Shown here piece after piece: positions 41,121 to 49,991 of a DNA stretch of 64,000 nucleotides. The position numbers were made by a program, and so were the translations under genes. The notes under the pieces are model-generated. The model did not search any database and was not told the DNA's origin. It was given only the letters and a program-made list of their open reading frames with translations. Numbering within the stretch: the first letter of the stretch is position 1; every line of letters starts with the position of its first letter. This DNA is from Salegentibacter sediminis (GTDB taxonomy: Bacteria > Bacteroidota > Bacteroidia > Flavobacteriales > Flavobacteriaceae), in NCBI RefSeq assembly GCF_002078605.1, contig NZ_MSJR01000006.1, forward strand, positions 150,054-214,053. Direction: 5' to 3'.

Positions 41121-42214
41121 TCTTCTTCTTCAGCTTCTTTTGCTTTTTCCTGATTTTCTTTTTCCTCTTCCTTTATTTGCTCGTTAGCTCTTTTTAACTG
41201 ATTTTCATTGGGTTCTTCTGCGGTCTGTTCACTTGCTATTCCTGGTTCCAGACTAAGTATGGCATAGAAAGGAAAATGATCAGACCCGGTTTTCTCACCG
41301 GTTTTCACATCTTTTACTCTAAATTCTTCCGAAGTAAAAATATGGTCCAGCGGCCATCTTAGAAGCAGGTTTTCAGCATTAAAAGTGTTGTAGAACCCCC
41401 GGCCAACCCTTACATCCAAAAGCTTGCCTACACTCTGAAAAAGGGAGGTAGTTTCAGACCAGGCCACATCGTTAAAATCTCCAATTACAATTACCGGCAG
41501 TTCCCGTTCCAGGCTCATTTTTGCAACTTTCATCATTTCAGCATCCCGGTCTGAAGAACTGGGGTTATGTTGTGGCATAGGAGGAGTGGGATGGATGGCA
41601 TGAAGCTGCACCAAATCTCCCCCAGGAAGTTTTATTCGGGTGTGAATGGATGGAATGCTGTCATCTACAAGATAGCGCACCTGAGGATTATTCAGTTCAA
41701 ATTTTGAATAAAGCAGCATTCCGTAGGTGTTATCTAAAGGGACTTCAACTTTATAACGGTAGGAGGGATCCAGGTTTTTAGAAATTTCATTTTTCCAAAT
41801 TGTATTGGTTTCAGTGAAGACCATAACATCGGGATCTATACGAGCCACTTCGCCTATTAATTTCTCGTATTTTTCATTCTTCTGAAGCACATTAGCCGTT
41901 AGGAGCTTTATTTGAGGAGCTTCTGGGTTTGTGCTCTCTCCAATTTCATATGTTGAAAAAGGGGTGTATGGATAAATCTTACCAAACTGAAAGGCAAAAC
42001 ATGCCAGAAGAACACCCATAAAAATATAGTCCTGGACCCATTTAATATCGAAGCGTATAAAATAGGCGGCAATGGCCGTGAGGGTTAAAAGAGTTAACTG
42101 GATATGCGGAAAATCAAAAATCCGAATCCACCAAAAATCGGCTGCGATTAGGGGAATTAAAGTCAAGACAACGGCAATTGCACCAAAGATTTGTAGAAAG
42201 CTTTTTAATTTCAT
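41117..42214 (-). CDS. Endonuclease/exonuclease/phosphatase family protein with N-terminal TM segments
   Basis: KLLTANVLQKNEKY, VMVFTETNTIW, PVIVIGDFNDVAWSETT, PLDHIFTSEEF, GSDHFPFYA. Confidence 0.93.
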   Translation of the reverse strand: MKLKSFLQIFGAIAVVLTLIPLIAADFWWIRIFDFPHIQLTLLTLTAIAAYFIRFDIKWVQDYIFMGVLLACFAFQFGKIYPYTPFSTYEIGESTNPEAPQIKLLTANVLQKNEKYEKLIGEVARIDPDVMVFTETNTIWKNEISKNLDPSYRYKVEVPLDNTYGMLLYSKFELNNPQVRYLVDDSIPSIHTRIKLPGGDLVQLHAIHPTPPMPQHNPSSSDRDAEMMKVAKMSLERELPVIVIGDFNDVAWSETTSLFQSVGKLLDVRVGRGFYNTFNAENLLLRWPLDHIFTSEEFRVKDVKTGEKTGSDHFPFYAILSLEPGIASEQTAEEPNENQLKRANEQIKEEEKENQEKAKEAEEED

Positions 42215-42245
42215 TGGTTGAATTTATTTGCTAAATATAGCAGAA

Positions 42246-43538
42246 TTAATCTTTGGACTCAGAAGCCTGCCGTAAATATTTAGTGATATCGTCCCCCGAG
42301 GGAGCTTCAAATAGCTGGAGCCCGAAGTAAGGAACCGCCGCAATTATGTGGTCGAAGATATCGGCAGAAATATATTCAAAATTTTCCCAGCGTTTGTCCC
42401 TGCTAAAACAAAGAATTTCTACCGGAATTCCCTGGGAAGTAGGTGCAAGATGTCTCACAATAATATAAAGTTCTTTATGCACCGCAGAATGATTTTGAAG
42501 ATAGGTGTCTACATATTTTCGAAAAATGCCGAGGTTAGTTTGGTTTCGTCCATTGATGGGTAAGGAGCGGTCAATGTTTTGAGCCTCATTATAGGAATTA
42601 ATTTCATTTTGACGGTTTTCCAGGTAGGGTTCAATAAGTTGGATCTTTTTGAGTTCTTCCAGGTTGGCATCGGTCATGAATTTAACCGAATTCTGCTTAA
42701 TAAAAATCGCCCTTTTAATCCTTCTGCCCGGAGATTCCTGCATTCCCCGCCAGTTTTGAAAAGAATCGGAAATTAGGCTGTAAGTTGGAATTGTGGTAAA
42801 AGTATTGTCAAAATTCTGCACCCTTACGGTTGAAAGGTTGATCTCGGTAACAGTTCCATCAGCACCATATTTGCTGAAAGTGATCCAGTCACCAATCCTT
42901 ACAATATCATTTACAGTTACCTGAATAGAAGCCACAAAACCTAAAATGGTATCTTTAAAGACCAATAACAAGATGGCGGAAGCCGCCCCCAGAGAGATTA
43001 TAAATTTCACTACTGATTCTCCGGTGATTTCTGCAAAAATAAAAAGCAGGGCGATGATCCATACCACGATCATAACCACCTGAATATAACTTTCAACAGG
43101 TTTGTCTTTAAAAGATTCCTGGGTTTTGAGAAAAGCTTTCAGGGTTCGCATGAAACTGCGAAAAATCCAAACTACCAGGAAAATAACATAAATATTGAAA
43201 ACGAATTCAAATACTTTAATTACTAATGGGAAGTCATTAAATATAAAGGGGAATAAATAGTAAAGGATAAAAAGAGGCACTACCCGGCCAATATATTTCG
43301 GAAATTTAGTTTTGATAAGAAAATCATCAAAGGTGGTTTTAGTTTTATTAGTGAAGGCTTTAAAACCCTCAATAACAAAAGTTTTGATAAGGTGATTAAT
43401 CCCCAGAACAAGGAGGATCAGGACCAGGATATTAATCGTTAAATTGATATACTGGGCCGCTATGGGATCCAAACCATTCTCTATAAGCAGGTCTTCAACA
43501 AGACATACAAGATTTTTTAACCACCCATCAAATTCCAT
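42246..43538 (-). CDS. MscS-type mechanosensitive ion channel
   Basis: Multi-TM N-terminus, FVASIQVTVNDIVRIGDWITFSKYGADGTVTEINLSTVRVQNFDNTFTTIPTYSLI. Confidence 0.93.
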   Translation of the reverse strand: MEFDGWLKNLVCLVEDLLIENGLDPIAAQYINLTINILVLILLVLGINHLIKTFVIEGFKAFTNKTKTTFDDFLIKTKFPKYIGRVVPLFILYYLFPFIFNDFPLVIKVFEFVFNIYVIFLVVWIFRSFMRTLKAFLKTQESFKDKPVESYIQVVMIVVWIIALLFIFAEITGESVVKFIISLGAASAILLLVFKDTILGFVASIQVTVNDIVRIGDWITFSKYGADGTVTEINLSTVRVQNFDNTFTTIPTYSLISDSFQNWRGMQESPGRRIKRAIFIKQNSVKFMTDANLEELKKIQLIEPYLENRQNEINSYNEAQNIDRSLPINGRNQTNLGIFRKYVDTYLQNHSAVHKELYIIVRHLAPTSQGIPVEILCFSRDKRWENFEYISADIFDHIIAAVPYFGLQLFEAPSGDDITKYLRQASESKD

Positions 43539-43540
43539 AG

Positions 43541-43819
43541 CTATAAATATTTTCTTTCAACATAAAAGGGGCCGAAAGGAACCAGCGAACATGCGAGAAT
43601 TAGAGATAGTTCTTTGAAGTTCCAATTCATTGGTCTAAAAAGATAAATAGCACCTAAAACATATGCTATAAAAAGTAGCCCGTGAGCCATACCAATATTT
43701 TCAACCATTGCAGGTTTATCAAACATATATTTTAGAGGCATTGCTATAAACAACAATAGTAAAAAGGACAAACCTTCTAAAATACTCACCCATTTAAAAA
43801 TTTTCTTCTTCTTTTCCAC
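43541..43819 (-). CDS. DUF3817-like small membrane protein
   Basis: FKWVSILEGLSFLLLLFIAMPLKYMF...GMAHGLLFIAYVLGAIYLF. Confidence 0.85.
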   Translation of the reverse strand: MEKKKKIFKWVSILEGLSFLLLLFIAMPLKYMFDKPAMVENIGMAHGLLFIAYVLGAIYLFRPMNWNFKELSLILACSLVPFGPFYVERKYL

Positions 43820-43986
43820 AATATTTAATTTAAACAGCGCAAAGATAGTTTTTATACGAGATTTATGCAGAGAGTAGAGCGCTATTTTTAAGAAGCCCGG
43901 AGGATAGATTAAATCAAATTAGCGTTTCGTTAACGAGCGCTTGTTTAACATTTTTCTTAATTTGCACAATCAACAAAAAATATTAA

Positions 43987-45027
43987 ATGAATTCTAAAAT
44001 ATTGGTCACCGGTGGCCTCGGTTTTATCGGGTCGCATACCGTGGTGGCCCTGCAGGAAAAAGGTTTTGAAGTAGTAATTATAGATAATTTGTCTAATACC
44101 AGTATCGATGTATTGGGCGGGATTACCAAAATAAGTCAGAAAACCCCGGTTTTTGAAAACTTTGATCTAAGAGATAAGGCTAAAGTAAAGGAGTTTTTTG
44201 AAAAGCATCCCGACATTGATGGGGTGATACATTTTGCAGCTTCCAAAGCGGTAGGGGAAAGTGTGATAAATCCACTTTTATATTACGAAAATAACCTGGC
44301 CAGCCTAATCTATTTGCTTAAAGAACTCAATAAGAAAGAAAATCCAGGTTTTATTTTTAGTTCTTCCTGTACCGTTTATGGGCAGGCCAAAGACTTACCT
44401 ATTACAGAGGATGCGCCAGTGAAGAAAGCTGAATCGCCTTATGGGAATACCAAACAGATTGGGGAGGAGATAATTGCAGATACCTGTAAGGCCAACCCTG
44501 GGTTTAGGGCAATTTCACTTCGCTATTTCAATCCTATTGGAGCCCATCCAAGTGCAGAGATTGGTGAGCTTCCAATAGGGACTCCGCAGAATCTTATTCC
44601 CTTTATCACACAAACGGCCATTGGGGAGCGGGAAGAATTATCGGTTTTTGGCGATGATTACCCAACTCCAGATGGGACCTGTATTAGGGATTATATTCAC
44701 GTAATGGATCTTGCCCGGGCCCATGTGGTGGCTTTAGAACGACTTATGGAGAACAAGGAGGAGACCAATTACGAAGTCTTTAACCTCGGTACGGGGAAAG
44801 GGAATTCCGTTTTAGAAGTGATTAAGAGCTTTGAAAAAGTTAGCGGCGTGAAGTTGCCATATAAGATTACCGATAGAAGAGAAGGTGATATCACCGCGGC
44901 CTATGCCGATACGACCAAAGCAAATGATGAACTCAACTGGAAAGCAAATCTCAGTTTAGACGAAGCTTTAGATAGTGCCTGGAAATGGCAAAAGGAGGTT
45001 AAAAGAAGAACTGAAACCGAAAATTAA
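43987..45027 (+). CDS. galE: UDP-glucose 4-epimerase
   Basis: ILVTGGLGFIGSHTVVALQEKGFEVVIIDNLSN; SPYGNTKQIGEEI; FGDDYPTPDGTCIRDYIHVMDLA. Confidence 0.96.
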   Translation: MNSKILVTGGLGFIGSHTVVALQEKGFEVVIIDNLSNTSIDVLGGITKISQKTPVFENFDLRDKAKVKEFFEKHPDIDGVIHFAASKAVGESVINPLLYYENNLASLIYLLKELNKKENPGFIFSSSCTVYGQAKDLPITEDAPVKKAESPYGNTKQIGEEIIADTCKANPGFRAISLRYFNPIGAHPSAEIGELPIGTPQNLIPFITQTAIGEREELSVFGDDYPTPDGTCIRDYIHVMDLARAHVVALERLMENKEETNYEVFNLGTGKGNSVLEVIKSFEKVSGVKLPYKITDRREGDITAAYADTTKANDELNWKANLSLDEALDSAWKWQKEVKRRTETEN

Positions 45028-45045
45028 TAATTTATCATTTATCCC

Positions 45046-45086
45046 AAAAAGCGCCCCGGTCTTTTAAGACCGGGGCGTTTTATTTT
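45046..45086. terminator. GC-rich bidirectional terminator
   Basis: AAAAAGCGCCCCGGTCTTTTAAGACCGGGGCGTTTTATTTT. Confidence 0.9.
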
Positions 45087-45101
45087 CTGAGAGTTTTACT
45101 T

Positions 45102-45260
45102 TTATCTTGTTCCATTTACCAGAAAAGCATGAATTACACCTGGAATCCATCCCAGGGCTGTAAGTATCAAGCTTATAACAAATGTTCCACTTAAGCCGTG
45201 TTTTAAAAAAACAGCGAGGGGTGGTAAAAGAATATTCAATATTACAGTTAATAAAGACAT
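45102..45260 (-). CDS. YqaE/Pmp3 family membrane protein (absent from supplied ORF track)
   Basis: Manual translation: MSLLTVILNILLPPLAVFLKHGLSGTFVISLILTALGWIPGVIHAFLVNGTR*; LPPLAVFL and ALGWIPGVIHA are the Pmp3 signature. Confidence 0.92.
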   Translation of the reverse strand: MSLLTVILNILLPPLAVFLKHGLSGTFVISLILTALGWIPGVIHAFLVNGTR

Positions 45261-45356
45261 AATTGAAGTTTTAATTGATTAGTAATATGGAAGATAAATA
45301 ATCTCTTAGGATTAAAATTCTCCTTTAAGATGGATTTCAGATAGTTTAACAGCGAC

Positions 45357-46151
45357 TTAAGTTCTGAATTTTCTGTATTTAACCATCATAAAGACATAGA
45401 TGGAATAGCAAATCATTCCTGCTGCTACAGTTCCCATCAACCAGGAACCCATGGGAGATTCACGTAAAAAAGCGAACGCATCTGTAGTGCTCTTTATGTC
45501 TGTAGTATTATGGGCTACCGCCGCTCGAACAAAGAAATAAGCAAGGATAGCGAAGATAATTCCACGGGCGATTAAACCTAGATATCCCGTATTTTTTATA
45601 GTCCTTCTACGCTTTTCTTCTGAAATTGATTTGTAATCAAATTTCTTCAGAAAATCTTTATAAAAGGCCTTTTTAAACTGAAAGAAACTGGTCGCTACAA
45701 GGCCTATTCCTATTGCTGTAAAAACATAAACTCCACTATCACCTGTTAAAAATGAGTTTATCATTCCATTTTGACCAGAACCCGACTGAGAAGTTGATCC
45801 GGCGTTTAGAAGTTTCATTACAGCATAACCCGCGATACTTAGGTAAAGTAGGCCACTTATGAAAAAGCCAAATCTTTTGGCCTTAGCTTTCATATCCTTT
45901 CCAATATTTTCCGGGTCCTTTATAGCTTGAAAAAACCGCCATCCAGAATAACAAAGTAAGCCAAGGGCAATTAAAGCCAATAAAACATTACCAAAAGTTT
46001 GTTTTTCCAGAAAGTCGATTACTTTAAGCTTACCCGCTGTTTGGCCTCCCATATTAAAAGCAGCCAATAAAGTTAGGATTCCAATTAATCCGTATACCAC
46101 TGCTTTAGCGGCGTAACCAGTGCGCGCCACCTTCTTTAATTTAGAATTCAT
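45357..46151 (-). CDS. DUF1206-like multi-TM protein
   Basis: ARTGYAAKAVVYGLIGILTLLAAF; GLIARGIIFAILAYFFVRAA repeats of a two-TM unit. Confidence 0.85.
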   Translation of the reverse strand: MNSKLKKVARTGYAAKAVVYGLIGILTLLAAFNMGGQTAGKLKVIDFLEKQTFGNVLLALIALGLLCYSGWRFFQAIKDPENIGKDMKAKAKRFGFFISGLLYLSIAGYAVMKLLNAGSTSQSGSGQNGMINSFLTGDSGVYVFTAIGIGLVATSFFQFKKAFYKDFLKKFDYKSISEEKRRRTIKNTGYLGLIARGIIFAILAYFFVRAAVAHNTTDIKSTTDAFAFLRESPMGSWLMGTVAAGMICYSIYVFMMVKYRKFRT

Positions 46152-46255
46152 AAAATTGAGTTTTTGGTTGGTTTTTATTAAAACTAATTCAATTCTATGA
46201 AAGCGGAAGGACCGTTAGGAAAAATTTAGAATTTAGGAATATGCCAAGAAAGGGA

Positions 46256-46876
46256 TTAAACCATCTCAAAAATGACCAGGGCATAAAGATAAAAACGCAC
46301 AAACCGCAATAGTCCAAACATCAAAAAGCTAGGGAAGGGGAATTTAATTATTCCTGCTGCGATACTCGTCATTGCAAAAGGAATAGGGAGTAAGGCTCCT
46401 ACAATAATTAAAAAACCACCCCATTTTCGGGTGTTTTTAATATGATCGGCCATTTTTACTTCAATATCCTCGTGTACCGCAGGAATTTTTGTGATAGCCC
46501 TACCTATATGATAAGAGATTACACCTCCAAGGTAAGAAGCAAGAGCGAGTAAAGAGAGATAAAGAATGGGGCTGGAAGATTTTCCAGACCAGGCGATAAA
46601 CAGTTCGGGGGGAATTAATCCCAATAGAGATTCAGAAAGGAAAAATACCCCTAAAATCCCCAGAGGGGAATAGGTTTCTGTAACGGTAATCAACATCTGG
46701 TCGATATCCAGAACATATCGGTCTAATGCAAATATAGCAGCAAGGAATAATACTATTGGTATTATCGCTTTTTTTACGCTGCGCCATACAAATTGATAGA
46801 AACCTGTATAGCTATAATACTGGTGCAATAAACGTATGCGCGACTTCTTTTTTTTAGATTTCGCTTCTTTTTTCAT
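46256..46876 (-). CDS. VTT/DedA-like membrane protein
   Basis: FLSESLLGLIPPELFIAWSG, ASYLGGVISYHIGRAI, LPIPFAMTSIAAGIIKFPFPSFLMFGLLRFVRFY. Confidence 0.82.
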   Translation of the reverse strand: MKKEAKSKKKKSRIRLLHQYYSYTGFYQFVWRSVKKAIIPIVLFLAAIFALDRYVLDIDQMLITVTETYSPLGILGVFFLSESLLGLIPPELFIAWSGKSSSPILYLSLLALASYLGGVISYHIGRAITKIPAVHEDIEVKMADHIKNTRKWGGFLIIVGALLPIPFAMTSIAAGIIKFPFPSFLMFGLLRFVRFYLYALVIFEMV

Positions 46877-46968
46877 TTAGAAAAAGTGTTTTAGCATTTT
46901 TGGTGGTAAGGGCACCAATAAAAGCGCAGCAATATCAAATTCCGGACCCAAAGAGAATCTTAACAGAA

Positions 46969-47346
46969 TTAATTTTCTTCTGCATAAATATTTAGAGCAT
47001 TTACATACTCTCTTAATTCTATTTTATTGACTTTATTCTCAGGGTCTGCCATTAAAGATAAAAGGTAATCAAGGCTTTCCTGTCCGGTTTCAGCGGGGTT
47101 TTCAGGCATTTCCTCACCTTCTTCCACCGGTTCGTCATCGGGAATAGCAATTTCAAAGCCTTCAAAATTCTCAATATGTTCATAGGTTAACCTTAATGCT
47201 TTTGCAAGCAGCGGGTTTCCCTCTTCGTCAACAATAATGCTTCTTAGTTCTTTGAGATCGTTTACCAGGGTATTGATGATAATGCCATTGCGCATAAGAT
47301 CGCGTTGAATTTTATTGAGTAACTGCTGTGCCTTTATATTTTTCAA
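46969..47346 (-). CDS. Conserved hypothetical protein
   Basis: 125 aa, soluble, acidic; no recognised domain. Confidence 0.65.
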   Translation of the reverse strand: MKNIKAQQLLNKIQRDLMRNGIIINTLVNDLKELRSIIVDEEGNPLLAKALRLTYEHIENFEGFEIAIPDDEPVEEGEEMPENPAETGQESLDYLLSLMADPENKVNKIELREYVNALNIYAEEN

Positions 47347-47550
47347 AAGAAAGATTTTATTCTGATTAGACTTTTAATACCCTTCTACGGCTATTATTTT
47401 TTGCAAAGTTACTTCTTTCAGTCTTTTCTGAAACATTTTAACACAGAATTATTGTCGCTTTTTAGCTTTAAAATTAACAATATCTTAGTCTCCTAAATTT
47501 TAATGAAACTGCGATCTTTAGTAGCTTTAGATTAAAATTTTAATAAAAAA

Positions 47551-48270
47551 TTGAAAATGAAATCATTAGAAAACAAAGTAGCATTTATAACCGGGGGAAG
47601 TAAAGGAATAGGTTTTGGCGTGGCTAAATCGCTCCTGGATTTAGGGATGAGGGTGGCCATCACAAGTCGATCTCTTGAAAATGCTAAAAATGCCGCAGAT
47701 AAGTTAGGTAGCAAAGACAAAGTAATGGCCCTGGAAGCCGATGTACGTGATTATGAAAGTCAACAAAAAGCGGTAGATTCATTGATGAAAGAATGGGGGC
47801 AGATGGATGTGCTCATTGCCAATGCAGGTATTGGCCATTTTGGGAATATCGATGAACTTTCAGTCAAACAATGGCAGGAAACTCTTGATACCAATTTGAG
47901 TGGGGTGTTTTATAGCATAAAATCTTCTCTGGAAGCTTTGAAAAAGTCTCAAGGTTATGTGATTACCATATCCAGCCTTGCAGGAACTAATTTCTTCTCT
48001 GGCGGGGCAGCTTATAATGCGAGTAAATTTGGAGTCACAGGATTTACCCAGGCCGTGATGCTGGATCTTAGAGATAAAGGCATAAAAGTGAGTACTATAA
48101 TGCCGGGTTCTGTAGCAACTTATTTTAATGACCATACACCTACTGAAGAAGATGCCTGGAAGATACAACCCCAGGATATTGGAGAATTGGTAGTAGATCT
48201 ATTAAAAATAAACCCAAGAACGCTGCCAAGTAAAATTGAGGTGCGACCTTCCCAACCTCCGAAGAAATAA
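47551..48270 (+). CDS. Short-chain dehydrogenase/reductase
   Basis: AFITGGSKGIGFGVAKSL, VLIANAGIGHFG, ISSLAGTNFFSGGAAYNASKFGV (YxxxK). Confidence 0.95.
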   Translation: MKMKSLENKVAFITGGSKGIGFGVAKSLLDLGMRVAITSRSLENAKNAADKLGSKDKVMALEADVRDYESQQKAVDSLMKEWGQMDVLIANAGIGHFGNIDELSVKQWQETLDTNLSGVFYSIKSSLEALKKSQGYVITISSLAGTNFFSGGAAYNASKFGVTGFTQAVMLDLRDKGIKVSTIMPGSVATYFNDHTPTEEDAWKIQPQDIGELVVDLLKINPRTLPSKIEVRPSQPPKK

Positions 48271-48296
48271 GGAAACATTCAAAGAGAAAAGTATCT

Positions 48297-48326
48297 AAAG
48301 CAGTTCGTGATTCGGGCTGCTTTTTT
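48297..48326 (+). terminator. Rho-independent terminator
   Basis: AAAGCAGttcgtgattcgggCTGCTTTTTT. Confidence 0.65.
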
Positions 48327-48444
48327 CTTAAATTTTATTGAATATTTACATTATTGAGTACCAAATAATTTTACAATAAATTATAATTATAAAATAACAT
48401 ATTTACTTCAATTTCACTAACTTATACTATTAAATGCAGGGGTT

Positions 48445-48852
48445 ATGAAGAAGAAAATTACTTTTATCGTATTTATATTTTTGTTTCCCCTTATTTCTTG
48501 CAATAAGCTGTCGGCACCGGGAAAGGATAAGCAATTTGAGGGTAAATCCTATGTAAGGTTATTTTTTAATTCAGAAGAAGAATGTATGGCTGCCCAACCT
48601 CCAGACTTTTTCATCAATTGTCATCAACAAATTGATTTTTTAAAAGATAACGAAGTAGAGATTATGCTTTCTGATATCATTTGGAGGGGTACATATAAAG
48701 TGATTAATAAGAAGATCATCATTTCTATGGAACCCAATTTTGAAGTCCCATCGGGAGAAATAATCTTCCTGGTGAAAAATAACACTCTTCTTATTAAATC
48801 TGACGACAAGACAGAATGGAGAAAGATGAAAGGGAATTCTATCTGGAATTAA
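48445..48852 (+). CDS. Hypothetical lipoprotein
   Basis: Signal peptide MKKKITFIVFIFLFPLISCNK with lipobox. Confidence 0.75.
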   Translation: MKKKITFIVFIFLFPLISCNKLSAPGKDKQFEGKSYVRLFFNSEEECMAAQPPDFFINCHQQIDFLKDNEVEIMLSDIIWRGTYKVINKKIIISMEPNFEVPSGEIIFLVKNNTLLIKSDDKTEWRKMKGNSIWN

Positions 48853-49844
48853 ACTTCTACGACCATTTTACCCTTGTTCTTTCCTTCAAAAAGATCCAGG
48901 AAAGCCTGGGGAGTCTTTTCGAATCCCTTTATTACCGTTTCCTCGTATTTTAATTTTCCTTCTCCCAGCCAGGTTGCGAGTTGATTTATGGCAGGGCCAA
49001 AATCCTTTACATGGTTTCTTACCAGAAATCCCTGCATTAATGCACTTTTCTTTATAAGAATACCTTCCACACGCGGGCCGGTGGGCATTTCTTCTTTATT
49101 GTAGAGTGAAATTGCTCCACAATTAATAATACGGGCAAAGTCATTTATATTTTGCATTACAGCGTCAAGTATTTCTCCTCCCACATTATCATAGTAAACA
49201 TCAATGCCCTCAGGACAATTTTCGGCCAGGGCCTCGTTCATATTTGAAGTGGTTTTATAATTTATTCCTGCATCAAAACCAAACTTATCTGTAATTTGTC
49301 TGATTTTTTCATCGCTCCCGGCTATTCCTACCACTTTACAGCCTTTGATTTTTCCTATCTGTCCAACCACACTTCCTACAGCACCCGCAGCCCCGGAAAC
49401 AACCATTGTTTCTCCGGCCTTTAAGTCGGCAATTTTATCCAATGCAATATATGCTGTAAGACCTGTTAGGCCAAGAATCCCCAAATATGCTGAAAGCGGT
49501 GCTTTCTCCTTATTTATTTTATTAAGTCCCTTTCCCGGGCTATTTTGAAACTCCTTCCATTGAAGCATTCCGCTTACAAAGTCTCCTTGCTGGAAATTAG
49601 CATTATTGGATTTTATAACTTCGGCAACTATCATTGACTCCAGTGGCTTGCCAACCTCAAAAGGAGGAATATACGATTCTTCATCGCGCATTCTTCCTCG
49701 TAAATAGGGGTCTACAGAGATATATTTTGATTTAAGCAATAATTCCCCCGGTCCCGGTTCGGGCTTTTGCTCTTCTGTAATCTGAAAATTTTCAAGGCTG
49801 GGAGTGCCTTTTGGTCTGGAATTTAAAAGTATAACTCGGTTCAT
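48849..49844 (-). CDS. NADP-dependent oxidoreductase (MDR, CurA/leukotriene B4 12-hydroxydehydrogenase-like)
   Basis: YISVDPYLRGRMRD, VSGAAGAVGSVVGQIGKIKGCKVVGIAGSDEK, VYYDNVGGEILDAVM. Confidence 0.94.
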   Translation of the reverse strand: MNRVILLNSRPKGTPSLENFQITEEQKPEPGPGELLLKSKYISVDPYLRGRMRDEESYIPPFEVGKPLESMIVAEVIKSNNANFQQGDFVSGMLQWKEFQNSPGKGLNKINKEKAPLSAYLGILGLTGLTAYIALDKIADLKAGETMVVSGAAGAVGSVVGQIGKIKGCKVVGIAGSDEKIRQITDKFGFDAGINYKTTSNMNEALAENCPEGIDVYYDNVGGEILDAVMQNINDFARIINCGAISLYNKEEMPTGPRVEGILIKKSALMQGFLVRNHVKDFGPAINQLATWLGEGKLKYEETVIKGFEKTPQAFLDLFEGKNKGKMVVEV

Positions 49845-49991
49845 AGGTACTATCAGTTAATCGGTGAAGCCTTAATTTACTACCTCTAAGAAATGTAAGC
49901 AAGCTTTATCTGCTAATTTAAACTTAAAAAATTGCTTGAGGAAATCCTGCAAAATCATGCCGCTTAAGTTTTAAATTGCTTGTACTTTTGT

